Program-made: the position numbers and the translations under genes
Assembly: GCF_037975245.1 (NCBI RefSeq)
Contig: NC_092572.1
Location: 23,358,489-23,422,488 of the forward strand
Source: Apostichopus japonicus
Lineage: Eukaryota; Echinodermata; Holothuroidea; Aspidochirotida; Stichopodidae
Length of the DNA: 64,000 bases
Direction: 5' to 3'
Notes under the pieces: generated by a model
What the model saw: the letters and a program-made list of their open reading frames with translations, nothing else
What the model was told of the DNA's origin: nothing
Databases searched by the model: none
Shown here: positions 1 to 11,600 of the stretch, piece by piece
Position numbering within the stretch: the stretch's first letter is position 1
Layout: each line of letters begins with the position of its first letter

Positions 1-2228
1 AAAGAAATCGTCGTTGTAACGGCATACCATGGGGTGTTTTCGAGTAGAGGGGGACACCCTCTACCACCCCTCTTCCGCTCACCCGGGGGCAACTTTTCGT
101 AGCGGGCGTCAGAGGACCCAGAAAGTAGGCCCAGCGGGAAAACAAATACGAATTTAACAGGCCATTTTGGCAAACAAATTGTTGTTGTAACGGCATACCA
201 TGGGGTGTTTTCGAGTAGAGGGGGACACCCTCTATCACCCCTCTTCCGCTTCCCCGGGGGCAACTCTTCGTAGCGGGCGTCAGAGGACCCAGAAAGTAGG
301 CCCAGCAGGAAAACAAAATGCGAAATTGACATGACTTTTTGGCAAAGAAATCGTCGTTGTAACGGCATACCATGGGGTGTTTTCGAGTAGAGGGGGACAC
401 CCTCTACCACCCCTCTTCCGCTTCCCCGGGGGCAACTTTTCGTAGCGGGCGTCAGAGGACCCAGAAAGTAGGCCCAGCGGGAAAACAAAATGCGAATTTG
501 ACATGCCTTTTTGGCAAAGAAATCGTCGTTGTAACGGCATACCATGGGGTGTTTTCGAGTAGAGGGGGACACCCTCTACCACCCCTCTTCCGCTTCCCCG
601 GGGGCAACTTTTAGTAGCGGGCGTCAGAGCGCTTAGAAAATTGGCCAGCGGGGAAACCAAATACGAATTTAAAAGGCCATTTTGGCAAAGAAATCGTCGT
701 TGTAACGGCATACCATGGGGTGTTTTCGAGTAGAGGGGGACACACTCTCCCACCCCTCTTCCGCTTCCCCGGGGGCAACTCTTCGTAGCGGGCGTCAGAG
801 GACCCAGAAAGTAGGCCCAGCGGGAAAACAAAATGCGAATTTGACATGCCTTTTTGGCAAAGAAATCGTCGTTGTAACGGCATACCATGGGGTGTTTTCG
901 AGTAGAGGGGGACACCCTCTACCACCCCTCTTCCGCTTCCCCGGGGGCAACTTTTCGTTGCGGGCGTCAGAGCGCTTAGAAAATTGGCCAGCGGGGAAAC
1001 CAAATACGAATTTAAAAGGCCATTTTGGCAAAGAAATCGTCGTTGTAACGGCATACCATGGGGTGTTTTCGAGTAGAGGGGGACACACTCTACCACCCCT
1101 CTTCCGCTTCCCCGGGGGCAACTCTTCGTAGCGGGCGTCAGAGGACCCAGAAAGTAGGCCCAGCAGGAAAACAAAATGCGAAATTGACATGACTTTTTGG
1201 CAAAGAAATCGTCGTTGTAACGGCATACCATGGGGTGTTTTCGAGTAGAGGGGGACACCCTCTACCACCCCTCTTCCGCTCACCCGGGGGCAACTTTTCG
1301 TAGCGGGCGTCAGAGGACCCAGAAAGTAGGCCCAGCGGGAAAACAAATACGAATTTAACAGGCCATTTTGGCAAACAAATTGTTGTTGTAACGGCATACC
1401 ATGGGGTGTTTTCGAGTAGAGGGGGACACCCTCTATCACCCCTCTTCCGCTTCCCCGGGGGCAACTCTTCGTAGCGGGCGTCAGAGGACCCAGAAAGTAG
1501 GCCCAGCAGGAAAACAAAATGCGAAATTGACATGACTTTTTGGCAAAGAAATCGTCGTTGTAACGGCATACCATGGGGTGTTTTCGAGTAGAGGGGGACA
1601 CCCTCTACCACCCCTCTTCCGCTTCCCCGGGGGCAACTTTTCGTAGCGGGCGTCAGAGGACCCAGAAAGTAGGCCCAGCGGGAAAACAAAATGCGAATTT
1701 GACATGCCTTTTTGGCAAAGAAATCGTCGTTGTAACGGCATACCATGGGGTGTTTTCGAGTAGAGGGGGACACCCTCTACCACCCCTCTTCCGCTTCCCC
1801 GGGGGCAACTTTTAGTAGCGGGCGTCAGAGCGCTTAGAAAATTGGCCAGCGGGGAAACCAAATACGAATTTAAAAGGCCATTTTGGCAAAGAAATCGTCG
1901 TTGTAACGGCATACCATGGGGTGTTTTCGAGTAGAGGGGGACACACTCTCCCACCCCTCTTCCGCTTCCCCGGGGGCAACTCTTCGTAGCGGGCGTCAGA
2001 GGACCCAGAAAGTAGGCCCAGCGGGAAAACAAAATGCGAAATTGACATGACTTTTTGGCAAAGAAATCGTCGTTGTAACGGCATACCATGGGGTGTTTTC
2101 GAGTAGAGGGGGACACCCTCTACCACCCCTCTTCCGCTTCCCCGGGGGCAACTCTTCGTAGCGGGCGTCAGAGGACCCAGAAAGTAGACCTAGCGGAAAA
2201 TAAATGCGAATTTGACATGCATTTGGCA
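1..2228. repeat. ~172 bp satellite array with 7-monomer higher-order repeat
   Basis: Thirteen tandem monomers of 171-173 bp. The landmark ACCATGGGG recurs at 26, 197, 369, 541, 712, 884, 1055, 1227, 1398, 1570, 1742, 1913 and 2085. Monomers differ from each other (for example ACTTTTAGTAGCGG versus ACTCTTCGTAGCGG, or AAATTGACATGAC versus AATTTGACATGCC), but the series repeats: 1-838 matches 1202-2039, a period of 1201 bp or seven monomers. The array starts outside the window and decays after about 2200. Long open frames on both strands here are a by-product of the repeat, not genes. Confidence 0.95.
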
Positions 2229-2560
2229 AACAACTCGTCGTTTTAAAGGCAAGACCAGCACGCCTTGGATCACTAAACCAATGGGTCATTTGAATTATTG
2301 CGTAGTACCCGGTCCAAAGAGTTCTTGACCAATTCAAATGTCCACTTTATCATGACTTCTTAAATGAATGTAACGGGACCTGAAATAAAATCTTTAGGCC
2401 CTAATCAAGACCAGACAAATCGTCGTTGTAAAGGCAAGACCAGCACACCTTGGACCACCTAACCAATGGGTCATATGAATTCTAAGGACACTGTCGAAGA
2501 GTACCATAATGCGTCTTACACTGGTCCAAAGAGTGCTTGACCCCAAAAAAAATGACTACT
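2229..2560. repeat. Two diverged ~185 bp repeat units at the satellite edge
   Basis: The motif GGCAAGACCAGCACGCCTTGG near 2250 recurs as GGCAAGACCAGCACACCTTGG near 2432, each followed by an AACCAATGGGTCAT block and later GGTCCAAAGAGT...TTGACC. The 5' part of each (CGTCGTTxTAAxGGCA) resembles the start of the neighbouring 172 bp monomer, so these look like decayed relatives at the array boundary. Confidence 0.7.
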
Positions 2561-5500
2561 GTACAATCATTATCCAGTAGATTCATCAATATCTTCTTTT
2601 TTTGAAGTTTTAATCTACGTGTGTACCAGTGTGGTGATAGATAACAAAAAGCAACACGTACCTTTGGCGCGCAAGTTTAATGCTTTTTGTTGCTTTCCGA
2701 TCTTCAGCATACAAAGTAATTTCCTTCCATTCCCGAGAAACACACGCGCACTTTTTTTTTTGGGGGGGGGGGGGCGGGGTGGTGCGCACCTTAGCTCAAC
2801 TCCTTTTCTCGGAATGAAGGGATTTACTATGTAATAGTTCTACCCAGACATATCCTCTATGACGAAATCCCTTTCTGATTTATTTGTGGTCTCTATTAGT
2901 CATAGTTGCTAATGAACCAATCCAAGTTACCCTATATTGCCATTCACTGTTTTGATTTTATCGTGTTCCCATGTGCTTGTCCTTTCTTTTAGCGATTTTT
3001 CAATTCATCGTTTCTGTTGGAGTGTAGAAGGCAGATCCACCGTAAGAAGTTTCACTGGGTTTCTTCCAACTAAACATAGACCAGAGTTAGTGTGAGTTTT
3101 AAGTAAATTTTTTTTTTATTCAGTTTTACCTAAATATTAATTATAACTTCCACAATATAATACAAATTTTACTCAATACACAATACACATTCAATCCATA
3201 GACAAAAGTGCCACATTTTAGTTCAATTTTACGTTTCTTTATAGTAAGTCAACATTACACTTTCTAATCCCTAACAATTTTATTTAATGTATATATTCTT
3301 CGGTAATAAAATTAGGCTATTTGTTGAGTCAATTATGGGAGTATAGAAGTCAGGATAAATATTACATGTTTTATATCCACCCCCCCCCCTCCCCCAATTT
3401 ATTCTCTGAATGGATTGAAATGTACTTGCAGAAGTGTAATGTTCATGACAAAATTACTTTAATCTGGTAAAATTGATACACTTTTTCCTATCTATATGTG
3501 CAAAGATGTTCCATTTCCCTATTACTCAATACTTCATAAGAGTCTTATAAGACAAATGTGAAGGAGCGGAACAAAGGACCATGCGTTCTGATTGTAATTT
3601 AATGATTCATTCAGGATGTTTCCTAGAAGTTTCTTCGTTTCATTAAATGCACCCTCTCGTAAAAGAGCGCTTAAACATTAGGCTCTAACTAATCGATACC
3701 GATGTACGAACTGACTGCCTACCATCATCAACGTCCATGGAATTACCTTTAAAAGGCTAAGAGTTCATATTTATCATAGCGTGATTGCTCCCTTGCGTCG
3801 AACCATTAAAATTCTTAAGTGATAGATAACTGAAAGAATCTGCAGCATGTTGTATTTTTTTTCGCATTTGTATTCCCAAATGAATTAAAAATCGGAAACA
3901 GTCACAATTTCGTTCTTTCCTTCTACGAATGCCTGACCCACGTTAGTGAAGTTAAAGTGATATAGTTCAATGTTTGAACGTTACTGCATGTGTCATTAAT
4001 GCATGGTAGGCCTAGGGGATGGTTTATTTCTTTGATGTTTGTTCGACTGTAAGCTTCAGTTGAGCTTTTAGGACATGCCTGCTAGAAGCCTGCTACAGCC
4101 TTGCTACAGCCCTGGAAAGATGCTGTCGCTTTATGCCATTGTGTTCAAATAACTGCCACATTGCAATGTTTCCCCTTTGATTAGGCTGAAATTTAGTGAT
4201 TTTCGCAAGTTTAAGTGTTATATGTGCTGACATATTGATGAATTCGGAAGTCATTTAGAGGTAACTGTCTAAACTTGTATAAACTTTCCTTCAGAATTTG
4301 GCCCTACATAAACATGCGGTCATTAATTGGAATGCACTGAAAACAAGTTCTCTTTTTTCATTCATTGATTGTCCAAAGTGCAATTTGTAATGCTAACTGC
4401 TTACTGTATATCACACCAAGTTGAAGGATTATGCAAAAATTATTGTTTATTAAGAAACATTATTTTATATTTTTTTGCTGAAGGCGGAAAGAATATCATG
4501 CGGTGACCATGGTGTGCGTAGATGTGACCATTAAAATATAAAGAAATGCATAAGCTTCCGCTGGGAAACCCTGGCATTATACGATCGATGTTCAGAATGC
4601 TCGTACAACCGACAGAATTTTCGTTTGAGTCCCAAGGCTTCCAAAGGCAGCGGCGTAACGCCTATGGGCTCGGACGGGGCAAATCCAGGGCCCCGACCAA
4701 AGGGGGCTCCCGCTGCACTGATGTACAGAACTTAGAAGAGGGGTACTTTTTTTTTGAAACGGAACGTTTTCGTTGGAAAAGAAACTATAAACGAGACAAT
4801 AAACATATTTTTCTGTGCGTGAATACGTTCGTCATAAATCATATGCCCCTGCAGCTGCAAATCTCGTATCCTTCTTTCCTCACGACTGACTCAAGAGCCT
4901 GAGGTACACACTGGAACTTGATAGGCTACGCTGGTACATATTATAGCGAAATAGCGCCTCTAATTTCAATGAATTCGCTCTCGGTCAGGGTTGCCACATG
5001 ACATTGGCCGATAACTGGCCAAATGACACAAATTCGGCATATTTTGAACCCCTTTAGCTGATGCTTTCCTCAGCTATCGGCCAAATCGCCGATGCCTAAG
5101 ATTTGTGTGTGGATTTGTATGTTTCCGTATCAGACAGTAAATCGAATTTGCTGAACTCATAAATGGGTGGGAGGAGGGGGGGGGGGGGTCACACATATTG
5201 ACAGTGTTTGTTTTAAATAATCATATCCCAAATCCTACATTTTAAATTTCACAGAGCCTAAGGTTGGTCTTAACCGTCGCAGAATCTGCCTGAAATCAAG
5301 AGCAGAAAGTAGACCAGCATGTTCTCAAGATGATGGTCGGTTCGAATGAGCATTTTCCCATCAAAAAGGTAAGTTTATATAATCCGGTATATTCTTCGGT
5401 AAGTTCCGGGTCGTGTTGTACAACCTTAACCGTGATAGGCGTCCTATTTCTTTAACCTAGGGTAATCATACATGACGGGACCAGGCAGCAATATAGAATA

Positions 5501-6772
5501 TTGAATCGTGACTCTATTATAACAAAAGCAGACCAGCAAACCTCTTGTCACATGTCTGGGCTTTCGGACTTCACCTCTATACCTGTTTGAATAATGACGG
5601 CAAATTAGCAGATGAAATAATGGACAAATTAGCAGATGAAATAATGGTTAACTGACATATGGCCGTTTTACAGGGATATCCATGATCAGGGTGTAACACA
5701 AACGAAATGATGCAGCTTTAAACTACAGATCGGTGGTTTATAATATACTATACACCAGTGTTTCTCAACGTGGGCTATATTGCCCCTGGAGGTGATGGAG
5801 CACTTGAGGGGGCGATAATTCGACAGAGTGCGATAGGGGTGGGGGGATCGACTTTTTGCCAGAAAGTAAAGGTACAATTTTATCTAAGCTCCTAGCTTGT
5901 AGACCTAATAGTTCAGTACTTCGATTCATAAACTTCTTACAATTATGTATTCTTTGTACACATTGCTAAACGGGTGTGATTTGTGGTAGCGGCATTAATA
6001 TGCCTTACGAGGGTAATATGCACCAGTTTCACCCCCTGATTTACGAAGAAAAAAGTTAAATAGTATTTATTTTATATATCTGTAAACAAGAAATAAATAA
6101 ACAATTTATAAACAAGAAATAATAAATAAATAAACAAGATGTGTGCCTTTTGCTCCATGTCATTGCCGTAGTGATAATTACACGCAGACGTGCACTTTTG
6201 CAGTTCAAGCTGCCCTCAAGAGCGGCAGAGCCGGCGCACACCCCCCCCCCCCCCCATAAGTTTATGTAAAGCATGCATGTTTAGGGATATGTTTCAATTT
6301 CAAAATGGCCTTTCCAAACCTTCCATCTTGCTACATCAAAATGGGCAAAAAATATATATTAAATTTACTTTAAAAGCAAAATATAGCATCAAATTATATA
6401 AAAGGACCATTAAATATTCAAAAAATTCTCAGACCCCCTCCTCCAGGACGGCAACCAAAAACCGTATACATTACTTCAAAAGTTCCCTTAAAAAATAATG
6501 CCCCACCACCTCTGCGAAGCGCGCGAAATTGTTTGTACAATTCTTTGTCGGGGACTTAGCTGCCCTGTTAGGGACCTTAGGCTCCGTGTCGCGGATATCC
6601 TGGCGCCACCACTGCTTTTATATGAAAAGTCATAGAATTATCTATGAAAAAAACGAAGTCACATACCATTACCAATATTTTTAGGATGATAATTTCGTCC
6701 ACCCTTACTCAACCAAATAAACTTACCTTACTGCAGCTGTCATTCTTGACGTTTAAAGGCAGGGAAAGCGGG
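2561..6772. other. No gene recognised; degenerate non-coding DNA
   Basis: Only short, unconvincing open frames. Contents include G- and C-homopolymer tracts (for example near 2755, 3380, 5175 and 6240), a 24 bp tandem duplication at 5601-5647, and a hAT-like terminus near 5756 listed separately. Around 4650 a GCGGCGTAACGCC block resembles MITE ends elsewhere in the window, but I could not pair it. Confidence 0.6.
5756..5850 (+). mobile_element. Possible truncated hAT element end
   Basis: CAGTGTTTCTCAACGTGGGC followed by a G-rich stretch resembles the terminal inverted repeat of Charlie-like hAT elements (CAGTGxTTCTCAACxTGGG). No matching opposite end or target duplication was found nearby, so this is a fragment at best. 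Confidence 0.35.
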
Positions 6773-7109
6773 CAAGGGCGTAGTAACCGGGGGGGGGGGG
6801 AAGTATCATTCTGCCCCCCCGCTTCGCAAGTCAGAAAACCCCTTTTTCATTTCCAAATGAGAGAAAAATCTCATTTGGAGCACCAAATTGCATCTCAGGA
6901 CAGGTGAAAATGCAAAATTATATACAAAATGCAGTGGGTGGGTTGAAGTGTGCTATATTGCACCAAATTGCATCTGAGGCCACCTGGAAATGCAAAAAAA
7001 AAATCCAAAGGGGAGGGGGACACCATCTCCCCTTAGACCCCTCCCCCAGGCCGGCCATCAGTCTTCAGCCCCCCCCCCCCCCACTCAAAAGTACCTTCCT
7101 ACGTCACTG
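6773..7109 (-). mobile_element. hAT-type MITE, 337 bp
   Basis: Left end CAAGGGCGTAGTAACC and right end CTTCCTACGTCACTG are imperfect inverted repeats. Flanking 8-mers AAAGCGGG (6765-6772) and AAAGCGGA (7110-7117) form an 8 bp target duplication with one mismatch, diagnostic of hAT-type insertion. The interior (CACCAAATTGCATCTGAGGC, a C-rich CAGTCTTCAGCC block) is the reverse complement of the copy at 27669-28034, so the two belong to one family in opposite orientation. Confidence 0.88.
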
Positions 7110-7919
7110 AAAGCGGAAGTATTTTCAATCTGGAGAGGGGCAACAGTTTAAAAGGGCACTTTTATGGAAATGTATACGGTTTGTGATCGCCTTCTTGGGG
7201 GGGGGGGGGTCTTAGGGTAGGGGGACACGAACTTTGATTTAACTAAGGGACCCTAGGTGCATTCTGGTTCTATATTTTATATTCAATATATGAGCCTATT
7301 TTCAAAAATCTGTTTAACTTTTGGTTAGTCTGACCGATATAAACGGTTTTAATTAAGGTGGATAAGCAAGTTGCATCGCTCTGAGAAAGTGAATACTTAA
7401 GGGTCCTTAGATGTAATCAGCACTACCGAAATGGTATGGAACACATGGAGCATATATACTTACATGTATAGAAAAGTAATACACACGATATATATTTGTT
7501 TACCCATTTTGATGGGGCACTATGGAAGGTTTGGAAAGGGTCATTTTAAATCTGTAAAAAGGGCCCCTTAACAGAGGAGGGATTACAGGGGACAAGCGGG
7601 GGAATTTGTCCCCCCCCCCTCCCCTTCACTTTTCCCCGACCTTTTTGAATTTTGGGTTGTCGTATTTTCCATCTGATTCGGCCGGTAATTTGGCCGGTTA
7701 AGACTCAGAAGTGCATCCAACTGTCCGGTGACATTTTGTTCTTGAGCGTAAAAAATATCTGAAAGGAAAATACTGACAACTTCTTGGTGTGAATGGGCCA
7801 AATGCAACATTGGTTCTCATTTTTTTCCCGTGGGCTTCGCGCGCGTACAATTATGTCATACATCTCACGCACATATATACACAAACACACTTATATATAT
7901 ATATACATATATATACAAT

Positions 7920-7979
7920 AGACAAGATATACAATTTACTCCATATTCTGGAATATGGTGTAAATTGTATATTTTGTCT
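7920..7979. repeat. 60 bp near-perfect palindrome
   Basis: Arms of 29 bp (7920-7948 and 7951-7979) around a 2 bp spacer; about two mismatches. The left arm holds GACAAGATATACAATTTACT and the right arm its near complement. It lies between TA-rich tracts. Confidence 0.85.
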
Positions 7980-8055
7980 GTATGTGATATTATTGCTCTA
8001 CTACGGTTTTGAGCACTTTCTGCTACTAGTACTACTGATTATACTTATACGTGTG

Positions 8056-8275
<220 letters not shown>

Positions 8276-8610
8276 CGTGAGATATATATTCACATTTATA
8301 TACACATATATGCATGGGTCATTTTTTTGGCCCCCTCTTAAAGCCCCAAGGTCCCCCTGTTGCTTCCTGGCTACGTGCCGGCCTTATATACCCCTCCCCA
8401 GGTTTGATCCCACTTTCAGAACCCAAATCCCGCCCCTGCCCCTTAACATATTTTGCATAAACTAGGGAGGGGGATGTGTTAAGGCCATATCAACCAGTGT
8501 GGGCACTTTGAAATTGTAACAGGGTACTTTTGCATGTGCGAAAAAAATGTGGGGGCATGCCCCCCCCCGCCCCACCGTTCCGCCACCCTGTGTTTAGGAG
8601 TTTATGTTAA

Positions 8611-11600
8611 ATGTTCCTTAATTTCATTTTTTTACAGGTACTTCAGGAATTGCATGAATCCAAAATACGAATCGACCTTTCGATACACAGCAAGAGAAAA
8701 TGTGGTTCACTAGCAATGAAAGGAGGTGCCTCGAAAGACTGCAAGAAGAAAAAGACAAAGAATCCTAAAAGGAATCATAAAAAGAAGAGGATTCTTAAGA
8801 AAGTGGATTACAACGATGTTCGATCGGCAATAAGTAGGGTCATGAAGGAGACAAACAATTCTGACCCCCCGTTCGATAGATCGTTTTGGATGAGAGTTGC
8901 TGATTTACTCTCTTGGCCTGCATACAAATATACCAATTCAGTACACAGGCTGTTTACTATATGGTCAGAAAACCGAGGTAATGTGCAAAGTGTTCTTTCC
9001 AGAGAAGATGACAAAGAACACGTGGGCGGTGTCTCATATTATGATGACGAGGCCCACGAAGACGAAGGTCATATCGAAAACGATAAAAGTATGCCAAAGA
9101 TGTCAAAAAGACTCAAAATTGCAAAGCGATTCTCAGACAATTGGGTTTCAGAAGAGTTATTTTGCCTATGTAAAAGAGTTTACAACAGTTCGATGCAGTA
9201 TATCGAGTGCCAAAAGTGTAAGCGCTGGTATCATTACAAGTGCGTTGGCATTCCTACAGATGTTGTAAATGACGAGGAAATTCACTATGTTTGTGGAATA
9301 GATGACTGCAATGATAACGTCAAAGAATTCTGGTGTTATGGAAAGTCAGCCAAAGTCCCACAAAATAACACATTACGTAAAACGAAATGTTACAACAGAG
9401 AAATCAATGATGAACCCACTGATGTAGATAAAGCCTACAACAAAAACACCGAGACAGATAATGATTCATCGGAGTGTTTACCGGAACCTGATTTTATATA
9501 TCACACCGTTGACGATTTTAATAATGTTTCAAACAAGTCTGGTAAAGTGGTTACAATTAATATAGAAGAGCATAATGATGGATTATTGTTTCCGCCAAAT
9601 CAGGAGAAGACACACCCCAATGAAGATTCGGTGTTGTATTCGGCAACCAGGATACACCATTTGATCGATTCAGCGGCAGAAAATGACCAAGACGACAATT
9701 GTTCCTCGTGTACCTTAAGTAACAACCACTCTGCTTACTTCAAAGACTGTCCGTCTGAACATGGAAACGAGTTCGATATAAACGACTCAGACAATGCGAT
9801 GAACTCATCACCCAAGAATAATCACACAAGTTGCCATGACGACAAGCGGCATAGTCCGCATTCATTAGGCAATGAAGACAATACATCTTCATCTTACAAA
9901 CCTAAATGTGAAACTGGTGGCTATACCATGCCCTCATCGCCCGAATATATAGACGATGCTGTATCTAATGCCGATTATGCATCTTCTGTGTTTTCAAATA
10001 TAGAAGACTATGACCACGAGTCAGATGGAATCAATGCAGCTACTTTAAAGTCTCTTTCGTCGGTCGCTGGAGCAAAAACAGAAAACGACAGTTGTGACTT
10101 CGTTCGTTGTCTGCCGAAATGTGTGAATTTCTCGTTCCCAAGAGAAGAATGGCATAGACTGAAAGAAACACAAAACGGGAGATGTTTTGGTAGAGGGGAA
10201 TGGCAAAAGTCTGTTCTGGAAATAATTAAAAAATCCAACCCATTTTGTTCATTCAAGTTCAGCAGCCACCGGGTTAGTATGGCAACATTTCGTAAAAGAC
10301 GTCAACCGGCGTTCTCGACGACAGCCACTTGCCAGTTTGATGATTGCAATTGCGCCTTAAAATTTGTGGTATTCAAGGGACTGGATGGAAAATTAACCTA
10401 TTCCGGCAAAGTCCAACACGCCAAAGATGATATCAAAGCTCGATTTATTCGACGGGCTGAAAGAAAAGACTTATACCACAAATTTTCGATGGGTTCGTTA
10501 AAACCGATGAAAATGCAGATAAGTAAGTTATCAAGCTTGCAAGGAGCTATTTACGAATCTGGAAATAGGGACGGTATTGGAGAGACACACCATGTTTTAC
10601 AAAAAATCTCCAGCGAATCCCGATCACATGACCGGATGGATTCGGAGGAATTAAAGAGCCTGCTCGGCTTAATGAAGAAACAAAAAGAAGAAATAAATAA
10701 GGACACATCTATTCGAGGATATATACAGCATATATCTGTCACGCCACTGTATATCATTTGCTTTACTGAGGGTGGACTGAGAGCATGGCATGATATTTGT
10801 AGTAGTAATGTAGTCTTCTGGGATGCCACTGGTAGCTGTATACAGTCTACCTTGACAAATAAAAGACTCTTATATTACGAATTATCAGTGAGGAATATTG
10901 TATCTGGACAGACGACCCTACCTGTAACTATTTTAATAAGTGACGACCACTCATTACCTACAATTATAAATTGGTTAATGGTATTCAGACACCATGAGAA
11001 GAAAACATTTGGGCATAACAGAATGAGTGTCCCAAAACAAATTAATAGTGACAGAGCTTGGGTGTTTCTACTAGCTTCGCTGTTCGTATTTAATGGCGAA
11101 AACATCGACCGATTCTACGCTAGGGCGTGGAAAATCGTAACCGGCCAAGCTGATCAAGAAGATCTTAACAAGACCATTCCTCACGCATGCACCAGTCACC
11201 TCATGAATAACGGTAAAAGAATTGTTAAGAAGCACTTTACGAAGTATTATAGACTAGGCATGTATATGATCAGTATTCTTCTTAATAGTTCGACTTTGCC
11301 ATATTTTTCATCTGCATTGAAGGACATTATCATTATATTATTATCACCGTTTGTTACAAAGAGTTTGAAATCTGCCATGAACGCCCTCGAAATCAGAATG
11401 AAAAATCTAGGCAGAGAATCTGAACAATTTGATACGGAACACAATTTAGAAGAACGACTGGAAAATGACGACACGTCTTTTCAAAATTCTGAAGAGGAAT
11501 ACATGTCGAGACGAGGGTCACCTTTTACTAGTCATTATAAGTCGATAATTAACGAAGCGGAGAAAATTATTGAATCAGAGGAGACCGGAAAGTCCAAAGA

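Noticed and set aside
280-2126. Several 104-268 codon minus-strand frames sharing one repetitive protein sequence, and plus-strand 80-138 codon frames
   Set aside because: They are read through the 172 bp satellite, are open on both strands and differ only by monomer phase; no start or splice logic.
1-2228. CRISPR-like regular spacing
   Set aside because: Whole 172 bp units repeat, with no short repeat/unique spacer structure, and the DNA is clearly eukaryotic.
4546-4902. 118-codon plus-strand frame
   Set aside because: No recognisable motif, and it overlaps a MITE-like GCGGCGTAACG block; probably chance.
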